64,000 nucleotides of DNA from Streptomyces rishiriensis. GTDB lineage: Bacteria; Actinomycetota; Actinomycetes; Streptomycetales; Streptomycetaceae. Both the position numbers and the translations under genes were made by a program. Where the stretch lies: NCBI RefSeq assembly GCF_003112535.1, contig NZ_BEWA01000021.1, positions 1 to 64,000 of the forward strand. Direction: 5' to 3'. Shown piece after piece: positions 8,536 to 17,081 of the stretch; position 1 is the stretch's first letter; the number at the start of each line of letters is the position of its first letter. A model generated the notes under the pieces. That model saw only the letters and a program-made list of their open reading frames with translations. It was not told where the DNA came from and did no database searches.

Positions 8536-10791
8536 GTGAAGCGGCGTGTGGTGTGGGGTGCGGTGGCTGTGGCTACCGCGGTGTCAGCAGGAGTAGTCGT
8601 CGTCAAGATGGGGGACGTTCCTGGCTCGAATTCGGAGGCGAAGGGGCTAGGGGAGCCGGTAGTGACACATGTACGTTCGACCGCTCTGGGTGCCGATGAC
8701 GCCGGCCGGGTCTCGCTGAGCCAGCGTGATGTCGAACCGTTCAGCATGCTGCGGCTGTCGTGGGACGACCCTCGGGCGCGTCTTCAAAGTCAGGTCGAGA
8801 CCCGGGTCCATACGGTGGAGACTCAGAAGTGGTCTTCCTGGGTGACGCTGGACTCGGACGGTGGAGGCGGGGAGGACACTCCGCGCAAAGGGATGCGAGG
8901 GGCCACGGACCCGGCTTGGTTCGGCCCGTCGGACGGAGTGGAGATAAAGATCGCCGCCGACGGCACGTTGCCGGATGGGCTGCGGTTGGACGTGGTCGAT
9001 CCCGGTGCCTCCCCTCACGCGGGGATGGAGGCAGCGGCCTACGTGATGGCGGGGGAGAGCCCTGAGCCCGATGACACGCCCGCCGACCCTGTCGCGTCCT
9101 CAACCTCCCCGGTGGAGACGCTCGAGCCCTCAGCGACACCGTCCACGCCGGAGGACGAAACGTCGGCCACCCCCGCACCTACTGCCTCGGAGGCTTCTCC
9201 GCAGGTCAGTCCGTCTCTTCCGACGTCGGCAGTGCCCTCGACGTCGCAGACGCCCACGGCGTCGCCGAGCACGACGGCCGGACCTACGTCGACCGTGCCG
9301 CGGCCCTCCATCGTGAGCCGGGCGGACTGGGGAGCGGACGAGTCCCTCAACAACGATGCCCCCGAGTACGGCACGACCATCAACGCCGTGTTCATCCACC
9401 ACACTGCCCAGACCAACACGTATTCCTGCGCCGACTCCCCGGCCATCGTGCGGGGCCTACGCGCCCTGCATCTGAACCAGGGCTGGAAGGACATCGGCTA
9501 CAACTTCGTCGTCGACAAGTGCGGCACGATCTTCGAGGGCCGTAAAGGCGGCGTCGACCGGCCGGTGATCGGTGCGCAGGCCGAGGGATTCAACACCAAC
9601 ACCACGGGCATTGCCGTCATCGGCACCTACACGACCGATGATGCCCCCAACGCGGCAAAAGCCTCTTTGGCCCGCCTGGCGGCTTGGAAGCTCGGCCAGT
9701 ACAAGGTGGATCCCCTGGGGAAGGTGACGCTGACGGCCGGCAAGGCCAACGGCAAGTTCGCACTCGGGCAGTCCGCAGTCTTCAACCGGGTCTCCGGCCA
9801 CCGCGACGCCTACGCAACAGAATGCCCGGGCACGACCCTGTACAACCAGTTGCCGACCCTGCGCGCCTGGGCCGCCGGCCCCGTCGCCGGACTCGCCATC
9901 AAGACGGTCACCGGCGCGAGCCTGTCGGGGAGCACCTACCTGACCAAGGGATCCATCACCGTCAACTGGACTGCCACCACGCCGACCTCCCTCATAACGA
10001 AGTACGAGGTCCTCGTCGACGGCAAGAGTGTCGCCGCCAAGACCGGGACCGCAACCTCCGCAGCCGTCACCCTCGCGGCCGGCGGCCACACCGTGCAGGT
10101 CCGCGCGACCCACCAGTCCGGCAAGACCACCACCACATCCAGCATTGCGGTGACGGCGGAGACCGCCCCGCCGGTGTTCAGCACCAAGCCGACGCTGTCC
10201 CTTCGTACGGGAACCGTCGACACCACCGCCGTCCCGGTCACCCTCGCCTGGAAGGCCACCGACGCCGCGGGCCTGAAGGAGGTCCGCCTGACCGCCCCCG
10301 CAGCGAAGACATACGGTCCCACAACGGCGAGCGCCCCGCTCACTGCCAAGTCCGGCGCGGCCACCTCCTTCAGCCTCACCGCCCAGGACCTGGCGGGCAA
10401 CACCGCCGCCGCTGCGACGTCGGGCACTCCGGTGATCGTCCAGGAGACGGCCGCCACGAAGACCGGCACCTGGACCAACAAGGCGTCCAGCAGCTACCTC
10501 GGCGGCGCCTCGCTCAGCAGTTCCGCGAAGAACGCCTCACTGAGCTGGACGTTCACCGGCCGCTCGGTGGCCTGGATCGTCTCGCGCGCCGCCACCTCGG
10601 GACAAGCCGTCATCTACGTCGACGGAACCAAGACCGCGACCGTCGACCTGAAGTCGAGCGCCACGGCCTACCGCAACGCCCTCTGGACCAAGAGCTGGTC
10701 CTCCGCCGGCAAGCACACCGTAAAGATCGTTGTCTCCGCGACGAGCGGGCGTCCTGCCGTCACCACCGACGGCATCGCCTACCTGCGGTAG
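8536..10791 (+). CDS. secreted or anchored peptidoglycan-recognition (PGRP / N-acetylmuramoyl-L-alanine amidase) protein
   Basis: A 751-residue cell-surface protein. The GTG at 8536 was chosen because it follows GGGGTGGG and starts directly with KRR and a hydrophobic segment (about residues 6-22), a signal or anchor sequence. A Ser/Thr/Pro/Glu-rich linker spans about 175-255. The PGRP/amidase_2 domain spans about 256-450, with zinc ligands expected at the His of FIHHT (about 287), the His of SGHRDAY (about 420) and the Cys of TECPGT (about 430); all three are present, so it should be catalytic. The remainder has Ig-like modules and a C-terminal beta-rich domain (about 640-751). It probably cleaves the amide bond between MurNAc and stem peptide. 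It converges on the second amidase gene across a strong terminator. Confidence 0.85.
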   Translation: MKRRVVWGAVAVATAVSAGVVVVKMGDVPGSNSEAKGLGEPVVTHVRSTALGADDAGRVSLSQRDVEPFSMLRLSWDDPRARLQSQVETRVHTVETQKWSSWVTLDSDGGGGEDTPRKGMRGATDPAWFGPSDGVEIKIAADGTLPDGLRLDVVDPGASPHAGMEAAAYVMAGESPEPDDTPADPVASSTSPVETLEPSATPSTPEDETSATPAPTASEASPQVSPSLPTSAVPSTSQTPTASPSTTAGPTSTVPRPSIVSRADWGADESLNNDAPEYGTTINAVFIHHTAQTNTYSCADSPAIVRGLRALHLNQGWKDIGYNFVVDKCGTIFEGRKGGVDRPVIGAQAEGFNTNTTGIAVIGTYTTDDAPNAAKASLARLAAWKLGQYKVDPLGKVTLTAGKANGKFALGQSAVFNRVSGHRDAYATECPGTTLYNQLPTLRAWAAGPVAGLAIKTVTGASLSGSTYLTKGSITVNWTATTPTSLITKYEVLVDGKSVAAKTGTATSAAVTLAAGGHTVQVRATHQSGKTTTTSSIAVTAETAPPVFSTKPTLSLRTGTVDTTAVPVTLAWKATDAAGLKEVRLTAPAAKTYGPTTASAPLTAKSGAATSFSLTAQDLAGNTAAAATSGTPVIVQETAATKTGTWTNKASSSYLGGASLSSSAKNASLSWTFTGRSVAWIVSRAATSGQAVIYVDGTKTATVDLKSSATAYRNALWTKSWSSAGKHTVKIVVSATSGRPAVTTDGIAYLR

Positions 10792-10826
10792 GAGCCTGAA
10801 GAACGCAACCGCACCCTCGGCAAAAC

Positions 10827-10870
10827 CGAAAGGGCTCGTGCCCGACCAAGGTCGGGCACGAGCCCTTTCG
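10827..10870. terminator. strong 20-bp hairpin terminator between convergent amidase genes
   Basis: A 20-base arm starting CGAAAGGGCTCGTG pairs exactly with the arm at 10851-10870 around a CAAG loop. TTTCG follows on the plus strand, giving a short T-rich tail. It sits 36 bases after the PGRP gene stop and is placed to stop plus-strand transcription; it may also serve the opposing amidase gene. Confidence 0.85.
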
Positions 10871-10959
10871 TTTCGTGGGGTTCTCCCGCTGGTCAGCGCA
10901 CGAGCGGTACGCCGTTTTCCCGAGGACACCACTGCGGGTGGTCTGGGATCAGGCGCGGG

Positions 10960-12927
10960 CTATGCGGTCGGTGTCGGAGCGACGGTGGTGGCGGTGACGT
11001 CGCCTTCGTAGACCAGGGCGGTGCGGTGGTTGTACTCGATGGTGTACATGGACTTGCCGCCGATGACGACGGTGCCGCTGGACTTGAAGTAGTCGTCGGT
11101 GGGAGCGGCAGGCGCCGTGGAGACGTAAGCCTGACCAGACGGGATGGTGTACATGCTCAACGCAGCCTGGGTGGACGGTGACAGACCCGCGGGGTACTCG
11201 GCGGCGTCGGGGTAGCTGGAGCCGTAGACCTTGACGGGCGGGCCGACGGAGGTCTGGCCGCCCTTGACGATGGTCACGCCGTTGGCGGGGATGGTGTTGG
11301 AGCCGCCTGGGTTGTGGAACCAGACCTTGGTGCCGCTGTACCAGATCGCGGTCCAGTCGCCGCTCTTGTCAGCGACGACGAACTGCTGGCCGGCCTGGAC
11401 GGTGCTTCCCCAGCCGTTGATGCGGTCGGTACCGACGGCGCCGGGGTGGACTGCCTGGTCGCCGAACAGCGGTGCCGCCTCGCTGGGGGCGGTGCGCAGG
11501 TAGACGAAGTTGGACGGCTGCTCCCCGCGTGTGCACGTGGTGATGGCTCCGGTCGGATCGTCGGCGGGGCAGATCTGGACGGTCTGCTGGTTGCCGGCGA
11601 AGCCGGGGGCGAGGGTCACCACCGACCCGACATCGCCGACTCCGTGCTCACCGGTGATCGGGGCGCCGACCAGGGCCATGAAGTGCTCCCAGTCCCAGGA
11701 CGGGCCCGGGTCCCAGTGCATACCGGACACGGTCCCCGAGGTCGGGCCAACAACGTTGTCGTGGCCGACGATGTGCTGCCGGTCCAGCGGGATACCGAAC
11801 CGCCCCGCCAGATACTTCACCAGGTCCGCGGTCGCCTCGTACTGCGCCTCGGTGTACCAGGTCGCGCCGTGCGCGGCGTATCCCTCGTGCTCGATGCCGA
11901 CGGAGTGCATGTTCGTCGAGTAGTTGCCCGCGTGGAAGGCGAGGTCCTTCAGGGGCACCATCTGCGTCACCGCGCCGTCCGCGGACCGCATCACGTAGTG
12001 CGCGGCTCCGCCGCCGGGGGTCTGGAAGGTGGTGATGGTCGAGGCGTACGAGGACTCGGTGTCGTGGATGACGATCGAGTCGATCCTGATGCCGTTGGCC
12101 GGCCGGTTGGACACCTGGCCGTTGGAGGCCGCCGTCGGCACGAACGTGCAGTCCACCGTCGGGGGGCACTCGGTGCTGGTCACCGTCGCCGAGGTCAAGG
12201 GCAGCCGGGACAACTGGCCGGTGTCCGGGCTGACCTGGGGGTCGGCCGTCAGCGTCACGCGCTGCCCGTCCGCCGTGGTGCGCCCGGCGCCCTTCTTCAG
12301 GGTGGCGAAGACGCGGTCGGCGAAGGCCCGCGCGCCTTGCCGCCCGGTCGGCTGGCTGTAGCGCGCCACGGCTGCGTACCACTGCCCCGGATCGGCTGAG
12401 GACCGGTCGCCGACCGTCTTCTGGTACGAGGCCAGAAGCGCCGCCCCACCGCGGATGTTCGCTGCCGCGTCGGTGCGCAGCCGCTGTTCCGAAAGCCCGG
12501 TCAGCCGTGCCGCCGCCTGCAACGTGTGCAACGCCGGATCCGTGGCGGTCCTCGCCAGATCCGCCCGGCCCGCCGCACCGGCGTCCCCGGCGGCCAGCAT
12601 GGATGCCGTCACGTCCGTCAGATGCATCGGACCGTACCCGCCACCAGCGCTGTGCCCGCCGGCATGCGCGTCCCATGCCGACTCCTGATAGGCCACCGCC
12701 AGCAAAACCCGCTCCGGCACATCGAATTCCGCCGCCGCAGCCGCGAAATCCTTTTGTCGTACCACCCCGCCGGGGATCTTCCCCATCGTCGCCTGTGCTG
12801 CCGCAGGAACGGCAATGGTCCCGGCTATCGCCAGCATCGCCACCGCCAGCAAAAGCGGCCGACGTCGTGAGACATCCCGTCGGCGCAGTTCTGTCTCTGT
12901 CGTAATCAAGGATCCCCGAATCTCCAT
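10960..12927 (-). CDS. N-acetylmuramoyl-L-alanine amidase with N-terminal transglycosylase-like domain
   Basis: About 655 residues from the ATG at 12927 (an upstream frame to 12996 exists; no strong ribosome site marks either). An arginine-rich N-terminus and a hydrophobic stretch ending AVPAAAQA form a signal peptide. Residues about 45-200 resemble a lysozyme/lytic-transglycosylase-like domain (LAVAYQESAWDAHAGG, GYGPMHL). The amidase_2 domain spans about 280-430: IVIHDTESS, HAGNYSTNMHSVGIEHEG and the zinc-site region IVGHDNVV. The last 220 residues contain SH3-like, probably wall-binding, segments (VYLRTAPSEAAPLF, WTAIWYSGTKVWFHNP). Likely a secreted autolysin with two catalytic modules. The adjoining upstream region borders the IS3 element. 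Confidence 0.85.
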   Translation of the reverse strand: MEIRGSLITTETELRRRDVSRRRPLLLAVAMLAIAGTIAVPAAAQATMGKIPGGVVRQKDFAAAAAEFDVPERVLLAVAYQESAWDAHAGGHSAGGGYGPMHLTDVTASMLAAGDAGAAGRADLARTATDPALHTLQAAARLTGLSEQRLRTDAAANIRGGAALLASYQKTVGDRSSADPGQWYAAVARYSQPTGRQGARAFADRVFATLKKGAGRTTADGQRVTLTADPQVSPDTGQLSRLPLTSATVTSTECPPTVDCTFVPTAASNGQVSNRPANGIRIDSIVIHDTESSYASTITTFQTPGGGAAHYVMRSADGAVTQMVPLKDLAFHAGNYSTNMHSVGIEHEGYAAHGATWYTEAQYEATADLVKYLAGRFGIPLDRQHIVGHDNVVGPTSGTVSGMHWDPGPSWDWEHFMALVGAPITGEHGVGDVGSVVTLAPGFAGNQQTVQICPADDPTGAITTCTRGEQPSNFVYLRTAPSEAAPLFGDQAVHPGAVGTDRINGWGSTVQAGQQFVVADKSGDWTAIWYSGTKVWFHNPGGSNTIPANGVTIVKGGQTSVGPPVKVYGSSYPDAAEYPAGLSPSTQAALSMYTIPSGQAYVSTAPAAPTDDYFKSSGTVVIGGKSMYTIEYNHRTALVYEGDVTATTVAPTPTA

Positions 12928-13098
12928 TGAAGGGACACCGCGGCCCTTTAATGGCGCTGTTTGACACGTAACAAGCCGTTCTGAACGCGCGCACATTCAT
13001 CACGCAAGATGCATTTGCCGCTTTTATGTCAAAGCTCAGCCGGCATCCGGCCGCACTCGGCCCGGACTGAGGTTCCCCCGTCACGCGGGAGGTGCTGA

Positions 13099-14016
13099 TC
13101 AGCTGGTCAGAGAGGGTTGACGGGTGTTCAGATTCGTTGGATCGGCCGTCGTCTGCTCGGCGTAGTGCTTCTCCTCGAACTCGATCGGGCTGAGGAAGCC
13201 GAGCCGTTCCTGGATGCGGCGGGAGTTGTAGAAACCGTCGATGTACTCGAAGAGCGCGAGGTTCGCCTCGGCACGTGTGGCGAAGACCCGGCCGCGCACG
13301 CACTCCGTCTTGATCAGCATCCACAGGTTCTCCGCGAGCGCGTTGTCGAACGAGTCCCCGACCGACCCCATGGACGCCTGAACTCCCGCTCGCACCAGAC
13401 GAGTTGTGAGCTTGATGGACGTGTACTGACAGCCGTGGTCGGCGTGATGGACGAGCTTGCCGGGCTCGGCCTCGCGGGACGCGAGGGCGTACTCCAGCGT
13501 GGTCAGGACCAGGTCGGCGTCCGCGCGGGCAGAGGTCTCCCAGGCCACCACCCGGCGGGAGAACGCGTCCCGGATCGCCGAGAGCCACAACGGTCCCTCG
13601 CCGGTCGGGATCATTGTCAGGTCGGTGACCCACAGCCGGTTCGGCGCCGGTGCGGTGAAGTCCCGCTCGACCAGGTCCGGGGCGGGCGTGGCCTTCGGAT
13701 CCCGGCGCGTGAAGCCCTTGCGCCGCGGGCTGACGTCCGCGATGTCGGCCTCGCGCATCAGGCGTTCGGCCCGTTTGCGGCCGACATGGACGCCCTCGCG
13801 TTTCAGCACAGCGTGCACGCGCGGCGAGCCGTAGTTGCCGCCGGACTCCGCGTGGATCTCCTTGATCCGCTCGGTCAGCTCGACGTCGCGGCGACGCCGT
13901 TCGCACGGCTCCTTCTCCGCGCGGCGCCAGCGGTAGTAGGTGGAGGAGGCGATGTGCAGTTCCCGCAGTACGCGCTCGACCCCCAGGCGGGGATGCTCGT
14001 CGAGGAGCCCCGTCAC
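13099..14016 (-). CDS. IS3-family transposase OrfB (DDE integrase core)
   Basis: A 305-residue rve-type integrase. N-terminal HTH_21-like region (IKEIHAESGGNYGSPRVHAVL), then the catalytic core: Asp in NRLWVTDLTMIPT, Asp in LVHHADHGCQYTS, and Glu in FDNALAENLWMLIKTE, giving the DDE triad. Its GTG start overlaps the orfA stop in a GTGA (14013-14016). In this family the active OrfAB protein is made by -1 frameshifting from orfA, and the needed slippery site is present at 14046-14052. All key residues are intact, so the element may be active. Confidence 0.9.
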   Translation of the reverse strand: MTGLLDEHPRLGVERVLRELHIASSTYYRWRRAEKEPCERRRRDVELTERIKEIHAESGGNYGSPRVHAVLKREGVHVGRKRAERLMREADIADVSPRRKGFTRRDPKATPAPDLVERDFTAPAPNRLWVTDLTMIPTGEGPLWLSAIRDAFSRRVVAWETSARADADLVLTTLEYALASREAEPGKLVHHADHGCQYTSIKLTTRLVRAGVQASMGSVGDSFDNALAENLWMLIKTECVRGRVFATRAEANLALFEYIDGFYNSRRIQERLGFLSPIEFEEKHYAEQTTADPTNLNTRQPSLTS

Positions 14017-14321
14017 CTGGGCCGGGTCGGGTCGAGCTGCGCCGCGAAAAAAGCCGAGGCCGTCCGCAGCACGTCGTTGGCCCGCTTGAGCTGGGCGTTC
14101 TCCTTGCGCAGCGCCACGAGCTCGGCCCGCTCGTCAGTGGTGAGCCGGTCGTCGCGCTCGCCGGCATCGGCCTCGGCCTGCCGGATCCAGCCCCGCAGGG
14201 CCTCCGGGTGCACACCGAGATCGACGGCCAGCTTCTTGATCTGCGGCTTCGGCTCGGAGGCCCGGTACATCCGCACCGCACGCTCACGCAACTCCAGCGA
14301 GTACTTCCTGGGGGCAGCCAT
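14013..14321 (-). CDS. IS3-family OrfA (HTH protein)
   Basis: A 102-residue DNA-binding protein starting MAAPRKYSLELRERAVRMY at 14321; an in-frame Met further upstream lies too close to the left inverted repeat. It has a helix-turn-helix (IKKLAVDLGVHPEALRGWIRQ) followed by a leucine-zipper-like coiled coil (LVALRKENAQLKRANDVLRTA). It binds the IS ends and supplies the N-terminus of the OrfAB transposase through frameshifting at the T TTT TTC heptamer near its 3' end. Confidence 0.88.
   Translation of the reverse strand: MAAPRKYSLELRERAVRMYRASEPKPQIKKLAVDLGVHPEALRGWIRQAEADAGERDDRLTTDERAELVALRKENAQLKRANDVLRTASAFFAAQLDPTRPR
14046..14052 (-). other. -1 frameshift slippery heptamer of the IS3 element
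   Basis: On the minus strand the orfA codons GCT TTT TTC contain T TTT TTC, a canonical X XXY YYZ heptamer. A -1 slip continues as RGAARPDPAQVTGLLDEH directly into orfB, which is how IS3-family OrfAB fusions are made. Confidence 0.8.
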
Positions 14322-14390
14322 GGTCGATGTTCCTCTCATGAGAACCATCTGACCCTCTGTCAACACACTCCGCATCTCGGGGGAACCTCA

Positions 14391-15020
14391 ACCCAGGCGA
14401 TCAACCAACTCAAAGCCGTCCTGGTCATCGCCGACCCCGCCCTGCGGGAACGGTTGTCGAGCCTGGGCAACGCCGAGCTGTTCCGCACCTGCGCGACCCT
14501 CAGCCCGCCCGATGGTGGGGGAGACGAGGACGCGGTGGCCCAGGCCACCCACATGACGTTACGCATACTCGCCGAGCGCATCGAGCAGCTCACCGGGCAG
14601 ATCGATGAGCTGTACCGGCGCCTGACCCTGCTCGTCGAACGCCACGCCCCGCAGCTGCTCGTACCGGTGGGCATCGGCCCGGACAGCGCCGTCACTCTCC
14701 TGATCACCATGGGAGACAATCCCGAGCGGCTGAACACCGAGGCGTCCTTTGCTGCCCTTTGCGGAGTCAGCCCCATCGAGTACTCCTCCGGCCGTCGGAG
14801 CACGCGCCGGCTCAACTACAGCGGCGACCGGCAGGCCAACGCCGCCCTGCACCGCATCGTGTTCACCCGGCTGCGCTTCGACTCCCGCACCCAGGCGTAC
14901 CACGAACGCCGCACCCAGGAGGGCAAGACCCGACGTGAGATCATCCGATGCCTCAAGCGATATGCAGCCCGCGAGGTCTTCAACCTGGTCAGACCGGTTT
15001 CCCGTACCCCCGCGTTATAG
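14391..15020 (+). pseudogene. 3' fragment of an IS110-family transposase
   Basis: Reading from the IS3 boundary, TQAINQLKAVLVIADPALRE continues to the C-terminal Transposase_20 domain: VGIGPDSAVTLLITMGDNP, FAALCGVSPIEYSSG, RRLNYSGDRQANAALHRI. It ends at TAG 15018-15020. The N-terminal DEDD RuvC-like half is missing and is not found on the far side of the IS3 element, so the gene was truncated by that insertion or an accompanying deletion. GGGGCGTC just after the stop may belong to the IS110 right end. Confidence 0.85.
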
Positions 15021-15052
15021 GGGCGTCTGTGAGACGTGAGAGGGTCTGGGGC

Positions 15053-16381
15053 GTGAGTGAGACACCGTCGAACACCCTGCAATACCGCTTTGACGGGCCA
15101 GAAGAGGCTCCCGTCCTGATCCTCGGTCCCTCACTGGGTACCACATGGCACATGTGGGACCGCCAGGTTCCCGAACTGGCCCAGCAGTGGCGGGTGTTCC
15201 GGTTCGACCTGCCGGGCCACGGCGGCGCCCCGGCCTACCCGGCGGGTTCGGTCGCCGATCTGGCCGCCCGGCTGCTCGCCACCCTCGACGGGCTCGGAGT
15301 GCAGCGCTTCGGCTACGCGGGCTGTGCGCTCGGCGGCGCGGTGGGCGTGGAGCTGGCCCTGCGGCACCCCGAACGCGTCGCCTCCCTCGCGCTGATCGCG
15401 GCCTCGCCGCGGTTCGGCACGGCCGACGAGTTCCGTCAGCGCGGCGTGATCGTGCGCACCAACGGCCTCGACCCCATCGCCCGCACCTCGCCCGACCGCT
15501 GGTTCACCGGCGGCTTCGCCGCCGCGCAGCCGGCGATCACCGAGTGGGCCGTGCAGATGGTGCGCACCACCGACCCCGGCTGCTACATCGCGGCCTGCGA
15601 GGCCCTGGCGGCGTTCGACGTGCGGGCGGAGATCGGCCTCGTCGGCGCGCCGACCCTGGTCCTCGTCGGCTCCGACGACCAGGTCACCGGCCCCGCCGAG
15701 GCGCGCACCCTGGTGGCCGGCATCCCGGACGCCCGCCTCGCCGTCGTGCCGGGCGCCTCGCACCTGGTCCCGGTGGAGCAGCCGACGGCCGTCACCGACC
15801 TGCTGGTCCGGCACTTCTCCACCGCCTGGCAGCCCGCCTACGACTCCGCCACCGGCCAGACGGCGGTCCCGGGCATCCCCGTCAGAGCGCTGCCGAACAC
15901 GCCCCAGCAGTCCCAGCAGGTGCAGCAGCCTCCGCAGCCGCTGGCCATCGCGGAGATCGCGCCGGCCCCGATTGCGCAACCGCCGCAGGCCATGGGCCGC
16001 CCCGACCCCTACGACGCGGGTCTGAAGGTGCGCCGCGAGGTTCTCGGCGACGCCCATGTCGACCGGGCGCTGGCACAGGCCGACGACTTCTCGGGCGACT
16101 TCCAGGAGTTCGTCACCCGCTATGCCTGGGGCGAGATCTGGGGCCGTCCCGGCCTCGACCGGCGCTCCCGCTCCTGCGTCACGCTCACCGCGCTGGTCGC
16201 GGGCGGCCACCTGGAGGAGCTCGCCTTCCACACGCGGGCCGCGCTGCGCAACGGCCTCACCCCGGAGGAGATCAAGGAGGTCCTGCTCCAGGCGGCCGTG
16301 TACTGCGGTGTGCCGGCGGCCAACAGCGCGTTCCGGGTGGCGCAGCAGGTCATCCGGGACGAGACGACGCCCACCGAGTGA
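15053..16381 (+). CDS. pcaL: fused beta-ketoadipate enol-lactone hydrolase / 4-carboxymuconolactone decarboxylase
   Basis: A 442-residue bifunctional enzyme of the protocatechuate branch. Residues 1-about 265 are an alpha/beta hydrolase (enol-lactone hydrolase, PcaD type); a Gln/Pro-rich linker spans about 280-320; residues about 325-442 are a CMD domain (PcaC type: FVTRYAWGEIWGRPGLDRRSRS, LEELAFHTRAALRNG). Together they convert 4-carboxymuconolactone to beta-ketoadipate. The GTG start at 15053 follows GAGAGGG. The nucleophile elbow reads AGCALGG, with Ala where Ser stands in the usual GxSxGG; the His of ASHLVPVE is present. In streptomycetes this gene normally follows pcaI-J-H-G-B, but here IS sequence lies 33 bases upstream and no other pca gene is in the window. 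Confidence 0.9.
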   Translation: MSETPSNTLQYRFDGPEEAPVLILGPSLGTTWHMWDRQVPELAQQWRVFRFDLPGHGGAPAYPAGSVADLAARLLATLDGLGVQRFGYAGCALGGAVGVELALRHPERVASLALIAASPRFGTADEFRQRGVIVRTNGLDPIARTSPDRWFTGGFAAAQPAITEWAVQMVRTTDPGCYIAACEALAAFDVRAEIGLVGAPTLVLVGSDDQVTGPAEARTLVAGIPDARLAVVPGASHLVPVEQPTAVTDLLVRHFSTAWQPAYDSATGQTAVPGIPVRALPNTPQQSQQVQQPPQPLAIAEIAPAPIAQPPQAMGRPDPYDAGLKVRREVLGDAHVDRALAQADDFSGDFQEFVTRYAWGEIWGRPGLDRRSRSCVTLTALVAGGHLEELAFHTRAALRNGLTPEEIKEVLLQAAVYCGVPAANSAFRVAQQVIRDETTPTE

Positions 16382-16415
16382 GCAGCCGTTCCCGCGCGGG
16401 GGGCAGGATGGACCC

Positions 16416-17051
16416 ATGAAGCTCACCAAGATGTCGCACGCCTGCGTCCGTCTCGAGAAGGACGGGCGCACCCTCGTTCTCGATCCGGGAGGGTTCAGCG
16501 AGCACGACGCGGCCCTCGGCGCCGAGGCGATCCTGGTCACCCACGAGCACCCCGACCACTTCGACGAGCAGCGCCTGCGGACGGCGCTGGAGGCCGACCC
16601 GGCCGTCGAGGTCTGGACTCTGAGGTCCGTCGCGGAGAAGATCTCCGCCGCCTTCCCGGGCCGCGTGCACACCGTCGGCCACGGCGACTCGTTCACCGCC
16701 GCGGGGTTCGACGTGCAGGTCCACGGCGAGCTGCACGCGGTCATCCACCCGGACATCCCGCGCATCACCAACGTCGGCTACCTCGTCGACGGCGGCCGCG
16801 TCTTCCACCCCGGTGACGCGCTGACCGTCCCCGGCCGGCCCGTCGAGACGCTGATGCTGCCGGTGATGGCCCCCTGGAGCAAGATCTCCGAGGTCATCGA
16901 CTACGTGCGCGAGGTGAAGCCGCAGCGCGCGTACGACATCCACGACGCCCTGCTCACCGACCTCGCCCGGCCGATCTACGACCGGCAGATCGGCGCCCTC
17001 GGCGGCGCGGAGCACCTGCGGCTGGCGCCGGGGGAGAGCACGGCCCTGTGA
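16416..17051 (+). CDS. metallo-beta-lactamase-fold hydrolase
   Basis: A 211-residue MBL-fold protein of the UlaG/L-ascorbate-6-phosphate-lactonase-like type. The metal-binding motif THEHPDHFD (about residues 44-52) gives the HxHxDH signature; further ligands are expected in LHAVIHPD and VFHPGDALTV. ATG at 16416 follows AGGATGG at a good distance. The substrate cannot be inferred. It lies 34 bases after pcaL and 30 before the exonuclease III gene, so it may be cotranscribed, but nothing links it to aromatic catabolism. Confidence 0.85.
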   Translation: MKLTKMSHACVRLEKDGRTLVLDPGGFSEHDAALGAEAILVTHEHPDHFDEQRLRTALEADPAVEVWTLRSVAEKISAAFPGRVHTVGHGDSFTAAGFDVQVHGELHAVIHPDIPRITNVGYLVDGGRVFHPGDALTVPGRPVETLMLPVMAPWSKISEVIDYVREVKPQRAYDIHDALLTDLARPIYDRQIGALGGAEHLRLAPGESTAL

Positions 17052-17081
17052 GTGTCAGTGGGGCCCGGTAGGTTGTGAGGC

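Larger units (their letters stand above)
13068..14390 (-). mobile_element. complete IS3-family insertion sequence
   Basis: Outward-facing inverted repeats TGAGGTTCCCCCG lie at 13068-13080 and, inverted, at 14378-14390. They bound a 1,323-bp element with overlapping orfA and orfB. No matching target duplication is seen (GGAC on one side, ACCC on the other). The element abuts the IS110-family 3' fragment, with unrelated sequence on its other flank, so a deletion probably accompanied or followed insertion. Confidence 0.85.

Noticed and set aside
12928..13067. cyclic-di-AMP riboswitch ahead of the amidase gene
   Set aside because: Such elements often precede actinomycete wall hydrolases, but the leader is short and lacks the expected paired segments by eye.
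13060..14400. target-site duplication of the IS3 element
   Set aside because: Flanks GGAC and ACCC do not match; no duplication can be claimed.
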